Assembly: GCA_947474995.1 (NCBI GenBank) | Contig: CANJNJ010000003.1 | Coordinates: forward strand, 1 to 64,000 | Reading direction: 5' to 3' | DNA: 64,000 bases | From: Opitutaceae bacterium | Lineage (GTDB): Bacteria; Verrucomicrobiota; Verrucomicrobiia; Opitutales; Opitutaceae | Part shown: one piece after another, positions 24,044 through 33,056 of the stretch | How the letters are laid out: each line of letters starts with the position of its first letter | Numbering within the stretch: position 1 is the first letter of the stretch | Translations under genes and position numbers: made by a program | The notes under the pieces: model-generated | Databases searched by the model: none | Told to the model about the DNA's origin: nothing | The model's input: the letters and a program-made list of their open reading frames with translations, nothing else

Positions 24044-24667
24044 ATGCCCGCGCCCGTTCCCGCCTCGAATTCATCGCCCGTACTCCTCGTCATCGCGGGG
24101 CCGGCCGGCTCGGGCAAGAGCACACTCTGTGACCGCCTTGTCCATGAGCGGCCGGATTTTTCCCGCGTCGTGACGAGCACAACCCGCGCGCCCCGGACTG
24201 GCGAGGTCAACGGGGTACACTATCATTTTTTCGCCCCGGCGGACTTCGATGCCAAGATTGCCGCGGATGAATTTCTCGAGTGGGCGTGGGTCCACGGCGA
24301 GCGTCGCTACGGCACCTTGAAAGCGAGTGTCTTCGAACCCCTCGCGCGGGGCCAGGATCTCGTGATGAGCATCGACGTGCAAGGCGTCGAAAGCCTGCGT
24401 CGGATCGCGGCGACCAACCCGGATTTTCACCGCTCCATGACGACGATCTTCATTGTCGTGGATCACGAGCGGCTGATTGCCCGGATGCGGGAGCGGGCCA
24501 AAGACCACGAAGAGGAAATTGTCCGCCGCCTCACGACCGCCGAGGCCGAGCTGCGGGAGGCGTCAAAGTTCGACTTCGTGATCGACAGCATGACCCGCGA
24601 CGACGATTTCGCCGCGCTCCTGAATATTCTCGAACAAGCCCGCACCAAAAGCCGCGCGGGAAGCTGA
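24044..24667 (+). CDS. gmk: Guanylate kinase
   Basis: Start at the ATG 24044 (MPAPVPASNSSPVLLVIAGP), 207 residues, the usual size. P-loop AGPAGSGKST; the GMP-binding block VVTSTTRAPRTGEVNGVHYHF; EWAWVHGERRYGT; DVQGVESLR; and the lid helix region RLIARMRERAKDHEEEIVRRL. It phosphorylates GMP to GDP with ATP. The position next to miaB and a membrane protein gene suggests a short plus-strand operon. Confidence 0.95.
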   Translation: MPAPVPASNSSPVLLVIAGPAGSGKSTLCDRLVHERPDFSRVVTSTTRAPRTGEVNGVHYHFFAPADFDAKIAADEFLEWAWVHGERRYGTLKASVFEPLARGQDLVMSIDVQGVESLRRIAATNPDFHRSMTTIFIVVDHERLIARMRERAKDHEEEIVRRLTTAEAELREASKFDFVIDSMTRDDDFAALLNILEQARTKSRAGS

Positions 24668-24764
24668 GCCGGTTTTCACGGAGGGCGGGCCGAGCTCCGA
24701 CGAGACCGTTACGTTCGGCCGGCCGCGACGGAGCCCGCACCATTGTGGCAGGGGCGGCCTGCGC

Positions 24765-26324
24765 TCACGGCTCCTCGACCACGAAGTGGCACCCGCAACT
24801 CCGCGGATTGAGCGAAGCGGCGTGGACGATCAGCAGCGCGCTCTGGATCGCGTTGCGCAGCTCGACGAGCTCGCGGGTCAGCCGGCAGCCCCGGTAGAAA
24901 CTTTGGATTTCCTCGCGCAGCTCCAGGAGAATGCGCCGCGCGCGCGTCAGCCGCTTCGGCGAACGAACCACACCCGCGTAATTCCACATCGTGTGCTGGA
25001 TTTGCAGCATATCCTGCCGGATGAGCACGGGATCGGCCTCGCGGGTCGGACTTGCCCACTCGCGCGGATTGGGCAGGCGGAACGAAGCGCCCGCGGCGAT
25101 TTCCGCGGCATCCGCCAGCGCCGTGAATTTCGCGCTGACGAGGCACTCGAGCAGTGACGTGCTGGCCAGCCGATTGGCGCCATGGAGTCCCGTGCAGCCC
25201 GTTTCGCCGATGGCGTTGAGATGCCGGACGCTCGTGCGCCCCTGCAAATCGGTGTGCACGCCTCCGCACGCAAAATGCGCCGCCGGCACAACCGGGATGG
25301 GCGCCCGCGTGATGTCGACGCCGTGTTCGAGACAGCGCTCGTGGATGGTCGGGAAACGCTCGCGAATGAACGCGGGCTTCATCGCCGAAAGATCGAGGAA
25401 CACGCACGATTCGCCGCTGGTCGCCAGTTCCTGGGTGATGGTCCGGGCGACGACGTCGCGGGGCGCGAGTGAGCCGCGGGCATCGATCGCATCCATGAAC
25501 GCCTCGCCCCGGGCGTTGCGCAGCACGGCGCCCTCGCCGCGCAGCGCCTCGGTGACGAGGAAACGAGGCGCGTTTTTTTTCGCGAAGACGGTCGGGTGAA
25601 ACTGGACGTATTCCAGATCGATCAGGCGGGCGCCAACCCGGTACGCCATGGCCACCCCGTGTCCCACGCTGCCCGGCTGGTTGGTGGTATGCAGGAAGAT
25701 CTGCCCCAGTCCGCCGGTCGCGAGAATCGTCTTCTTCGCGACCAGGGCGACCGTTTCGCCGGTCTGCGTGTCGAGCACGTAGGCGCCGAAGCACGTCAAC
25801 GGCTGGTAGCGATCCACCAGGTCGTCGGAGTTGTGTGAAAGCGTCAGCAAATCGATCGCCACCCAGCCGGACCGCCGCGAAATTCCGGGCGTCGCATCCA
25901 CGCGCTGCACCGCCGCCGCAAGGATCGCGTGGCCGGTGGCGTCTTTCGCGTGGATAATCCGCCTTTCGGCATGGCCGCCCTCGCGGGTGAAATCGAGCGT
26001 GCCGGCGGCATCGCGGTCAAAGCCGACGTGGAGCTCGTCCAGCAGCATTTCCTTTACGGCCGCCGGTCCCTCGCGCACGAGGTGCTGGATCGCCTCCGGA
26101 TTTGCGCTGCGATCGCTCGCCTCGAAGATATCGCGCGCCAGAGACTCCGAATCCGGCGTCGTGTCGTAAATGATTCCGCCCTGCGCCCAGTCGCTGTTGG
26201 CCGCCAGCGGGCCGGCCAGTGAAAGCAGCTCCACCTTCAAGCCGAGTTTCGCGGCGCGCAGGGCATAGGCGGACCCGGCCAGTCCCCCTCCGATGACCAG
26301 GCAATCTGTCCGCAGCGTCTGCAT
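24765..26324 (-). CDS. nadB: L-aspartate oxidase NadB
   Basis: 519 residues. The FAD-binding dinucleotide fold CLVIGGGLAGSAYALRAAKLG, the substrate loop ANSDWAQGGI, LATGGLGQIF, GVAMAYRVGARLIDLEYVQFHPT, and FACGGVHTDLQGRTSVRHLNAIGE with GLHGANRLASTSLLEC are all characteristic. It oxidises aspartate to iminoaspartate, the first step of de novo NAD synthesis. The start codon overlaps the nadC stop by one base (TAATG). The C-terminal helical domain is present. The gene is last in the operon nadA-nadC-nadB. Confidence 0.97.
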   Translation of the reverse strand: MQTLRTDCLVIGGGLAGSAYALRAAKLGLKVELLSLAGPLAANSDWAQGGIIYDTTPDSESLARDIFEASDRSANPEAIQHLVREGPAAVKEMLLDELHVGFDRDAAGTLDFTREGGHAERRIIHAKDATGHAILAAAVQRVDATPGISRRSGWVAIDLLTLSHNSDDLVDRYQPLTCFGAYVLDTQTGETVALVAKKTILATGGLGQIFLHTTNQPGSVGHGVAMAYRVGARLIDLEYVQFHPTVFAKKNAPRFLVTEALRGEGAVLRNARGEAFMDAIDARGSLAPRDVVARTITQELATSGESCVFLDLSAMKPAFIRERFPTIHERCLEHGVDITRAPIPVVPAAHFACGGVHTDLQGRTSVRHLNAIGETGCTGLHGANRLASTSLLECLVSAKFTALADAAEIAAGASFRLPNPREWASPTREADPVLIRQDMLQIQHTMWNYAGVVRSPKRLTRARRILLELREEIQSFYRGCRLTRELVELRNAIQSALLIVHAASLNPRSCGCHFVVEEP

Positions 26325-27208
26325 TAACGGCGCGTTCTCCGTTCGCCACTTCGCCGGGCCGGCGGCACGCGGGTCGTCCCGATCACCGTGAGGCTCAAAT
26401 CCGCCGCTGGAGCCGAATGGGTCAGCGCGCCAATGCTAATGACGTCGACGCCCGGGAGCGCATAGTCGCGCAACGTCTCGAAACGTATACCGCCCGAGAC
26501 CTCGACGATCGCCGCGCCGGCGATGCGCGCCACCGCCTGCTGCACCATGACGGGAGACATGTTGTCGAGCAGAATGACCTCCGCGCCCGCGCGCAGGGCC
26601 TCGCTTACTTCCGCCAGGGTCTTGGCCTCGACTTCAATTTTCGCCAGGTGCGGAGCAGCGGCCCGTGCCCGCGCCACCGCTTTGGTCAGCGAGCCGGCGG
26701 CGGCGATGTGGTTGTCCTTAATCAGGACGTGTTCGCCCAGGGACGATCGGTGGTTGAAGCAGCCGCCGCAGCGCACCGCGTACTTTTCCAGCGCGCGAAA
26801 TCCGGGCGTCGTCTTGCGCGTGTCAACGATGCGCACGCCGGTTCCCGCCACGGCCTCGGCAAATTTCCGCGCCAGCGTCGCAATGCCGGAAAGCCGCTGC
26901 ACAAAATTGAGCGCCGTGCGTTCCGCGGTCAGGAGGGACGCGGTCGGTCCGGCGACCGTGAGAATCTTTTCTCCGGCCTTCACCCGCTCGCCCTCGCGGC
27001 CCGTGACCGTGACGACCAGTCCGGGGTCGACGCGGGTGAAAACCCGCGCCGCCACTTCGAGCCCGCACCCGACCAAGTCGTGGCCGGCCGAGATGAACGC
27101 CCGCGACCGATGGCTTGCGGAAAAGATCGCGCGACTCGTCACATCCCCCAGCCCGGCGTCTTCGTCGAGCGCGAGATCAATGAGGTGGTCGGTGCGGGGA
27201 GTAAGCAT
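26324..27208 (-). CDS. nadC: Nicotinate-nucleotide pyrophosphorylase (carboxylating) NadC
   Basis: Start at ATG 27208 (MLTPRTDHLIDLALDEDAG) gives 294 residues; a longer ATG start at 27247 is possible. Motifs: DEDAGLGDVTS, LLTAERTALNFVQRLSGIATLA, VDTRKTTPGFRALEKYAVRCGG, HRSSLGEHVLIKDNH, IEVEAKT, ILLDNMSP and VEVSGGI. It converts quinolinate and PRPP to nicotinate mononucleotide. It is the middle gene of the NAD operon: 1-nt overlap with nadB downstream, and about 80 bp after nadA. Confidence 0.97.
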   Translation of the reverse strand: MLTPRTDHLIDLALDEDAGLGDVTSRAIFSASHRSRAFISAGHDLVGCGLEVAARVFTRVDPGLVVTVTGREGERVKAGEKILTVAGPTASLLTAERTALNFVQRLSGIATLARKFAEAVAGTGVRIVDTRKTTPGFRALEKYAVRCGGCFNHRSSLGEHVLIKDNHIAAAGSLTKAVARARAAAPHLAKIEVEAKTLAEVSEALRAGAEVILLDNMSPVMVQQAVARIAGAAIVEVSGGIRFETLRDYALPGVDVISIGALTHSAPAADLSLTVIGTTRVPPARRSGERRTRR

Positions 27209-27286
27209 GAGGGGGAGGGTTGGGAGCGCGACCGCCCTCGGTCGCATTTTCCGGATTCGCAGCCGAGGACGGTCGCGTTCCCGGCG

Positions 27287-28330
27287 TTAATCGGTCGGCG
27301 ACAACGCAAACATTCTTTCAATGCTGTGCGCCGCGCGGCGCCGCAGGCCCTCGTCGAGGGTGATGATTTGATCCGGCCGGGGTGCCAGCAGCGCCTCCCG
27401 AATTTTTTCCAGCGAGTTCAGCTTCATGTACGGACAGAGCCGGCAGCCGCCGATGAAGGCCTTTTCGGGTGACTCGACCTGCAACCGGCCCACGAGGCCG
27501 CACTCGGTGAGCATCAGATAATACGGCGCGCCCGTGGTCTTGACGTACTTCATCATCGCGCCGGTGCTGCCCACGAAGTCTGACACCGCGGCGACCTCGG
27601 GCGTGCATTCCGGATGGACGACCACTTTCAAACCCGGATAGCGCACGCGCGCCGCGGCAATGTCGGCGGGCTCGAACCGATCGTGCACCATGCACGTGCC
27701 GTCCGACGTGATGATCTCCTTGTCCACGCCGCGCCGTTTCAACTCGTCGCGGAGATTCTGGCCCATGAGGCGATCGGGGACGAAGAGGATGCGCCGGGCC
27801 GGCAGATGGGCGACGATGTGGTAGACATTGCCCGAGGTCACGCAGACGTCGGACTCGGCTTTCACCTCCGCGGTGCTGTTGATGTAGCAAACGACCGTGG
27901 CCTCGGGATGCAGGGCCTTGAGCTGGCGCAGCTGCGCGCCGGTCAGTGAATCCGCCAGCGAACAACCGGAGGCGCGATCCGGCACGACCACGGTGGCGGC
28001 GGGCGAAAGGATCTTGGCGGTTTCGGCCATGAAGACAACGCCCGCGAAAACGATCATCTTCGCCTGCGCCTTTTTTGCCTGCAGGCTCAGAAAATAGGAA
28101 TCGCCGCGAAAATCCGCCACGCCGTAGATGATCTCCGGCTCGACGTAGGAATGCGCGAGGATGACCGCGTCTTTTTCGGCCTTCAGCCGGTTGATCTCGA
28201 GCGTCAGCGGTGCGATTTGCCGGCAGGTCTCGTAGTTCCACCGCTTGCCGCCCGGATCACAATCCACATGCAGGAGCGCGCGGAGCAGACGATCGGCTTC
28301 GGCGTCGATGGCGTGGTCAACAGTGAGCAT
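27287..28330 (-). CDS. nadA: Quinolinate synthase NadA
   Basis: Start taken at ATG 28330 (MLTVDHAIDAEADRLL), 347 residues. Three-fold pseudo-symmetric quinolinate synthase: NRLKAEKDAVILAHSYVEPEI, VFAGVVFMAETAKILSP, VPDRASGCSLADS, VVCYINSTAEVKAESDVCVTS, ILFVPDRLMGQNL and VVHPECTPEV; the cluster-ligating cysteines include those of SGCSLAD, HPECTPEV and GGCRLCPYMKLN. It condenses iminoaspartate with dihydroxyacetone phosphate. First gene of the nad operon; no NAD riboswitch or recognisable NrtR/NadQ site seen upstream. Confidence 0.97.
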   Translation of the reverse strand: MLTVDHAIDAEADRLLRALLHVDCDPGGKRWNYETCRQIAPLTLEINRLKAEKDAVILAHSYVEPEIIYGVADFRGDSYFLSLQAKKAQAKMIVFAGVVFMAETAKILSPAATVVVPDRASGCSLADSLTGAQLRQLKALHPEATVVCYINSTAEVKAESDVCVTSGNVYHIVAHLPARRILFVPDRLMGQNLRDELKRRGVDKEIITSDGTCMVHDRFEPADIAAARVRYPGLKVVVHPECTPEVAAVSDFVGSTGAMMKYVKTTGAPYYLMLTECGLVGRLQVESPEKAFIGGCRLCPYMKLNSLEKIREALLAPRPDQIITLDEGLRRRAAHSIERMFALSPTD

Positions 28331-28531
28331 GGTCGAACATGATTGAGGGATGCGACGCCGCCAAAACTCCGGCACCTAATGCGGCGAACGGTCACGATGG
28401 GAATTGGTTTAAGACGGGTAAAGCGTTTTACCACGGCGTGGCCTGACACCACCCGGGTATTTGTGAATGCGGCTGGCCTTCCTGCTCTCTTGGGTTCGAA
28501 TCGGCTTGCCGGCCCTCTGGGCCGGTGCGAA

Positions 28532-28882
28532 ATGGACTTCGCCGTGCACTTCCTGAATTCGTTCACGCTCCTGGCGGACCAGCCGTCGGTCGGCGACAGG
28601 GTTCGTGTCATACCCGGCCAAGTCTGGCTCAATCTCGGCATCTGTGTCGTGGCGTTGATTGTCCTCGTCCGCGTGTGGCGGGGCCTGAAGCAGCTCAACG
28701 AATTCGCCCCCTACTTCGCGACAGCGTTTGCCGGCTTCATGATTCTTTTTTTCTGGGTCTACCATCGAAGCGAGCCGCGATTCCTCACGCCAGTGGTGGA
28801 AAAGCTCACTTATTTTTTCCCCACGAAATCGAAGTCCGAACAGGATCTCGAAAGAATACGGCGCTCGCTCAAGGAACCGTAG
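28532..28882 (+). CDS. Small uncharacterised membrane protein
   Basis: Start placed at the ATG 28532 (MDFAVHFLNSFTLLADQP), 116 residues; the longer track start runs into the nadA promoter region. Two transmembrane helices, VWLNLGICVVALIVLVRVW and YFATAFAGFMILFFWVYH, then a C-terminal charged tail (SKSEQDLERIRRSLKEP). No known family is recognised. The stop codon TAG lies in a GTAGCGCC sequence, as at several other gene ends in this window. It is followed by a hairpin repeat and pdxH in the same direction. Confidence 0.6.
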   Translation: MDFAVHFLNSFTLLADQPSVGDRVRVIPGQVWLNLGICVVALIVLVRVWRGLKQLNEFAPYFATAFAGFMILFFWVYHRSEPRFLTPVVEKLTYFFPTKSKSEQDLERIRRSLKEP

Positions 28883-28906
28883 CGCCGTCGCGGAGGCCAT
28901 CATCGG

Positions 28907-28943
28907 GGTTGGTCGTTCCACCTTTTGGCGGAACGACCAAACC
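28907..28943. repeat. GTTCCGCC-family hairpin
   Basis: GGTTGGTCGTTCC and GGAACGACCAAACC pair around ACCTTTTGGC. It is related in sequence to the longer copy at 33812-33886. Confidence 0.8.
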
Positions 28944-29001
28944 GGCCGCCGCCCCACCAGTTGACTTTTGACAGCGCGACCCGAACACCTAGGTTCAAGC
29001 C

Positions 29002-29637
29002 GTGGCTCTGGCTGATCTTCGCAAAGACTATTCGCTCGCGGGACTAACGGAAAAGGACCTCGCGCGGGATCCTTTTCGACAGTTCGAAAAATGGTTTCAG
29101 GAGGCCGAGGCTTCCAAGCTCGTCGAGCCCAATGCCATGGTCCTCGCGACAGCGGGGCGCGACGGCCGGCCCTCGTCCCGCACGGTGCTCTTGAAGGGGG
29201 TCGACGGGCGCGGCTTTGTGTTTTTCTCGAACTACGAAAGCCGCAAGGGCCGGGAACTGGACGCGAATCCGCACGCGTCGCTCGTGTTTCCCTGGTTCCC
29301 GTTCGAGCGTCAGGTAATTGTCGAGGGCCGCGTGACCCAGGTCGCGCGGGAAGAGAGCGAGGCCTATTTTCACTCCCGGCCGCGCGCGAGCCAGCTGGCC
29401 GCGTGGGTCTCGCAGCAGAGTTCGATTATTTCCGGGCGCGCCGTGCTCGAAGAAGGGATGAAGGCCGTCGACGCGAAGTACCTCGGCCGGGAAGTGCCGG
29501 CCCCCCCCCACTGGGGCGGTTGGCGGCTCGCGCCGGCGACGGTGGAATTCTGGCAGGGTCGGCGCAGCCGGCTCCACGATCGCCTGCGCTATCGCCGGGT
29601 GAAAGATGAATGGATTGTTGAACGGCTGGCTCCTTAG
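29002..29637 (+). CDS. pdxH: Pyridoxamine 5'-phosphate oxidase
   Basis: 211 residues from a GTG. The N-terminal LRKDYSLAGLTEKDLARDPFRQFEKWF, the FMN and substrate-binding blocks MVLATAGRDGRPSSRTVLLKGVDGRGFVFFSNYESRKG, HSRPRASQLAAWVSQQSSII, and a C-terminal GWRLAPATVEFWQGRRSRLHDRLRY are all diagnostic. It oxidises PNP and PMP to pyridoxal phosphate in the cytoplasm. The gene stands alone with repeats on its 5' side. The start codon is inferred from alignment-like comparison with the usual N-terminus. Confidence 0.97.
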   Translation: MALADLRKDYSLAGLTEKDLARDPFRQFEKWFQEAEASKLVEPNAMVLATAGRDGRPSSRTVLLKGVDGRGFVFFSNYESRKGRELDANPHASLVFPWFPFERQVIVEGRVTQVAREESEAYFHSRPRASQLAAWVSQQSSIISGRAVLEEGMKAVDAKYLGREVPAPPHWGGWRLAPATVEFWQGRRSRLHDRLRYRRVKDEWIVERLAP

Positions 29638-29781
29638 CGGTGCCGTTGAAGGTTGAAAGCGAACGATGTCGTTTCTTGCGGGTTAAATTCAAGCCACCCT
29701 GCTCAGTGACCCTACTGTCGCGATATCCAACCCCATTTTTTTGCTGTTTCCTGTCGCCTGTCTCCTGACTCCATTCCCCAC

Positions 29782-31350
29782 GTGCCCGCCGCGAAAAAGC
29801 AATCCCGCCCCGCCCGCGCTCGGGTGACGGATAGAATTCCCGTCGCCCTGCTGGCCGCGGCCCTGCGGGCGCAAAGCGAGGGCGTGTTTATCGCCGAGCG
29901 CCGCGCAGGCCCGAAGGGGCTGAAAATCTTGTTCGTCAACCATAGCTTCTGCGCGATGACCGGCCACGCGGAAAGCGACCTCGTCGGCCAGCCGCATGGC
30001 CTGCTTCATACCGAACGTGCCGAACTCGATCGCTTGCGGCTTTGGTTGACCAAGGCTCATCCCGGGGAGCCGCTCGTCGGCGAGGGGTTTCTCGTTCGGG
30101 CGGACCGCAGCACGATCGGTGTCGCGTGGAGCTACGATCCGCTGTGCGACGCCCGGGGTCGGGTCACCCACGTCGTCGCCACCTATCGCGATCAGACGGA
30201 AAAGCGCCGGCTCCAGGAGGCCCTGGTCCATTCGCAGCGGCTCGACGCCGTCGGCCGGCTTGCCGGCGGGGTGGCCCATGATTTCAATAATTTGATCTCC
30301 GTGATCAACGGCTACTGCGAGATGCTCGCGGCGCACGTCGCCATGAATCCCCAGGCGCTGCGCGAGGTCGCCGAGATTCATAATGCCGGACGCAAAGCCG
30401 CCGCGCTCACCCAGCAGCTCCTGGCATTCAGCCGGCGGCAGCCGCTGAACTCGCGCGTCATCAATCTCAACGAGCTCGTGCAGGAGAACAGCGAAATCCT
30501 GCGCCGGCTGGTCGGCCAGGCCGGGATCATCGAGTTGGAACTCGCGGAAGGGCTGGCCAACGTCCGCACCGATCCCGCGCAATTTCAGCAGGTGCTGCTC
30601 AACCTCGTCCTAAACTCGCGCGACGCGCTCCGCGACCGCGGGCGCATCGTCGTGCGCACCGCAAACTACACTGTGTCGCAGGGACAGAACCGGCGCACGA
30701 CCGACACTCCGCCCGGGCGCTATGTCGCGATGACCGTGGCGGATAATGGCACAGGGATGGACGCCGAGACGCAGAAACATCTCTTCGAACCGTTCTTCAC
30801 CACCAAGCCCGCCGGCAAGGGCACCGGTCTCGGGCTGGCCCTGGTCTACGGTGTCGTGCAGCAATGCGGCGGTTACGTCTCGGCCCGCAGTGCGGTGCTC
30901 GTCGGTTCGACGTTCGAGGTGCTCTTGCCCGCCGTGAATGCGCCGGTGGAGAAGCCGCCGCCCCTGATCGCTTCGCTACCCTCGATGCGTGGCAGCGAAG
31001 CGGTGCTCTTGGTCGAAGACGACGAAGTCGTGCGCAAGATGGTCGCCGGGATTCTGACCGCCGACGGATATCATGTCACGGCCGTCAGTTCGTTCGGCGA
31101 TTTCAAGCCCGAAGCGGGTTCGTTGCCGCCGACTCAGCTGTTGATCGCCAATCTCGCGGGGGAAGGCGAAAAATTCGCCCGGGGAATGCACGCGCGGCAT
31201 CCGGGACTGCGCGTGATTTGCACGAGCAATTACGACGTGAAATTTCCGCTGCGGTGGCTGCCCGAGAGTCATCAGGTCTGCCTGAACAAACCCTATGCGT
31301 TGAGCGAGCTGCTGCGCGCGGTCCGGGCGTTGCTGGATGTGAAGGGGTAG
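29782..31350 (+). CDS. Cytoplasmic hybrid histidine kinase (PAS-HisKA-HATPase-pseudo-receiver)
   Basis: 522 residues from a GTG; no transmembrane segment. Residues about 15-130 form a PAS domain ([19 protein letters not shown], with a PAC-like [21 protein letters not shown]). HisKA follows with [19 protein letters not shown] (phospho-His). The HATPase has [14 protein letters not shown] (N box), [21 protein letters not shown] and [15 protein letters not shown]. The C-terminal receiver keeps the acidic pair (LLVEDDEVV) and the Lys (LNKPYA), but where the phospho-acceptor Asp should stand it reads [11 protein letters not shown], so it probably cannot be phosphorylated. The phosphohistidine phosphatase sixA is the next gene. 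Confidence 0.92.
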   Translation: MPAAKKQSRPARARVTDRIPVALLAAALRAQSEGVFIAERRAGPKGLKILFVNHSFCAMTGHAESDLVGQPHGLLHTERAELDRLRLWLTKAHPGEPLVGEGFLVRADRSTIGVAWSYDPLCDARGRVTHVVATYRDQTEKRRLQEALVHSQRLDAVGRLAGGVAHDFNNLISVINGYCEMLAAHVAMNPQALREVAEIHNAGRKAAALTQQLLAFSRRQPLNSRVINLNELVQENSEILRRLVGQAGIIELELAEGLANVRTDPAQFQQVLLNLVLNSRDALRDRGRIVVRTANYTVSQGQNRRTTDTPPGRYVAMTVADNGTGMDAETQKHLFEPFFTTKPAGKGTGLGLALVYGVVQQCGGYVSARSAVLVGSTFEVLLPAVNAPVEKPPPLIASLPSMRGSEAVLLVEDDEVVRKMVAGILTADGYHVTAVSSFGDFKPEAGSLPPTQLLIANLAGEGEKFARGMHARHPGLRVICTSNYDVKFPLRWLPESHQVCLNKPYALSELLRAVRALLDVKG

Positions 31351-31394
31351 GAGCGGGTACCGGGTTATTCCAATCTTTCGGCGCAACGACCCAA

Positions 31395-31450
31395 GTAGGG
31401 ATGCCTCTCCGCCGGCGTCAGCGGACGGCTCGGCGAGCCGCCCCTGCCTC
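31395..31450. repeat. GTAGGGA-family palindromic repeat
   Basis: GTAGGGATGCCTCTCCGCCGGCG ... GCGGACGGCTCGGCGAGCCGCCCCTGC, a degenerate compound palindrome related to those at 8936-8987 and 12593-12616. Confidence 0.6.
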
Positions 31451-31507
31451 AACCCCCCATTTGTAGCTCGGCGGCGCGACCCCGAGCTTCCTAGTGTCTC
31501 CTCCCGC

Positions 31508-31972
31508 ATGGACCTTTATTTAATTCGTCACGCCCACGCGGTCGACGCGGAAGAAGATCCCGCCCGACCGCTGAGTGACCGCGGCCGGAAGCAAGTTAGG
31601 GTCGTGACGAACTTTCTCGACCAAAGCGAAGCGTTTGAACCGGCGGAAATCTGGCACAGCGCCCTCGCGCGCTCGCGGGAGACCGCCCAAATGCTCGCCC
31701 ACGCGCTCGCTCGCGATGCGGTGCTGACTTCCACGCCCGGCCTCGAACCCAACGATGATCCCGACGCCATCGTCCGGCGCCTCAAGAAATTCGATCGCGC
31801 CCTCGCCATCGTCGGGCACGAGCCCCACCTCAGCGCGCTCGCCACGTTGCTCGTCGCCGGGCCGGACAAGACGCCGCTCTTTCTGCTGAAAAAATGCTCC
31901 GTCCTGCGCCTCGAGGGCACCGGTGCCCACTGGCAGGTGCGGTGGCAGGTCTCCCCGGAGCTGCTGCCGTGA
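31508..31972 (+). CDS. sixA: Phosphohistidine phosphatase SixA-like
   Basis: 154 residues, histidine phosphatase superfamily. The catalytic RHG-type motif is YLIRHAHA at the N-terminus; IWHSALARSRETAQML and VGHEPHLSALATLL supply the further Arg and His residues. SixA removes phosphate from phosphohistidine in signalling or phosphotransfer proteins. The neighbour just upstream is a hybrid histidine kinase, so the two may act in one pathway; this is inference. The stop overlaps the GTG of the next gene (GTGA). Confidence 0.88.
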   Translation: MDLYLIRHAHAVDAEEDPARPLSDRGRKQVRVVTNFLDQSEAFEPAEIWHSALARSRETAQMLAHALARDAVLTSTPGLEPNDDPDAIVRRLKKFDRALAIVGHEPHLSALATLLVAGPDKTPLFLLKKCSVLRLEGTGAHWQVRWQVSPELLP

Positions 31973-32898
31973 TTGTCTTTCTCACGGGAGCATCCGGTCT
32001 GGTCGGTTCGGCGTACGCCCGGGCCGCGGCCCGCCGCGGCCATCACGTGGTCGGAGTGGTCGGGGGCTACACCGGGAAAATCGCGGGCGTCAGTGAGACG
32101 GTGAAAGTGGATTTGGCCGACTTGGACGCCACGACCTCCGCGCTCCTCGACGCCTTCCCCGAAGCCATCGTGAATTGCGCGGCCGTGGCGTCGCCCGAAG
32201 CCTGCGAAACGGATCCGGCCCGGGCTCAGGCGTTGAACGTGGCCCTGCCGGCGCAACTCGCCCTGCTCGCGCGGCATGTGAGTGCCCGCTTCGTGCACCT
32301 CTCGTCCGAGCAGGTGTTCGATGGGGCGCAAACGACGCCTTATCGGCTGAGTGACCCCACCGCCCCGATCAATCTCTATGGCCGGCAAAAGCTGGAGAGT
32401 GAAAAAGTGGTGCACGCGAAGGCTGCCGACCACGCCGTCACATTGCGTGCTCCCCTCTTGATGGGCAACAGCCTCACTGGCCAGCGCAGCACCCATGAGC
32501 GCTTGTTTCTCGACTGGTCGGCGGGACGTGCGCCCCGGCTCTTCACCGACGAGCTCCGGCAAACGTGCACCGCGGAGAACCTCGCGGAGGTAATGCTCGA
32601 GCTGACCGAGCGGGAAGACATTCTCGGCGTGAGACACTGGGCCGGAGCGGAGCTTTTGTCGCGACACGCCCTCGGCGGGCGCATCCGCGAACACTTCAAG
32701 CTGACCGAGAGGCAGGCGCCCCTCTTGGCGGTGAGCCGTCAGGATGTCCCGGAAGTGGCGCGAAAGCGGCAGCCCTGCCTCGCCCTGGATTTCACCCCGC
32801 TCGCCGGAAAACTGAAGACCCGCCCACAAAGCCTGGAAGAGCAGCTCGAGGAATTGAAAGTCCCCGTGCCGGCAAGGGAGTGGTATCTGAAGTTGTAG
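31969..32898 (+). CDS. RmlD-like SDR sugar-nucleotide reductase
   Basis: Start inferred at the GTG 31969, which overlaps the sixA stop by 4 nt; 309 residues. Rossmann start VIVFLTGASGLVGSAYARAAA, IVNCAAVASPEACETDP, NVALPAQLALLA, FVHLSSEQVFDG (a typical RmlD strand) and INLYGRQKLESEK with the YxxxK catalytic pair. The family reduces dTDP-4-keto sugars or acts as a regulatory subunit of methionine adenosyltransferase in eukaryotes. No rml operon is near, so the substrate is uncertain. Confidence 0.82.
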   Translation: MIVFLTGASGLVGSAYARAAARRGHHVVGVVGGYTGKIAGVSETVKVDLADLDATTSALLDAFPEAIVNCAAVASPEACETDPARAQALNVALPAQLALLARHVSARFVHLSSEQVFDGAQTTPYRLSDPTAPINLYGRQKLESEKVVHAKAADHAVTLRAPLLMGNSLTGQRSTHERLFLDWSAGRAPRLFTDELRQTCTAENLAEVMLELTEREDILGVRHWAGAELLSRHALGGRIREHFKLTERQAPLLAVSRQDVPEVARKRQPCLALDFTPLAGKLKTRPQSLEEQLEELKVPVPAREWYLKL

Positions 32899-33056
32899 CG
32901 ACTCACCCCGCGAAGATTCGTCGGCACGGAGGCCGAAAAATCCAGTAAGTTCCCCAGCCAGGAAACCGTGAACCCCTTCCTGGCTTCCTAGCTGCGGAAT
33001 TTATTGGCCGGGTGAGTTTGGTTGCGGCACCGCTTCGCCATGTTTTCTTACGTCCC

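Noticed and set aside
28489-28505. tRNA TPsiC-arm-like GGGTTCGAATC in front of the small membrane protein gene
   Set aside because: The bases flanking the loop do not pair as a T stem, and no acceptor, D or anticodon arm can be drawn around it.
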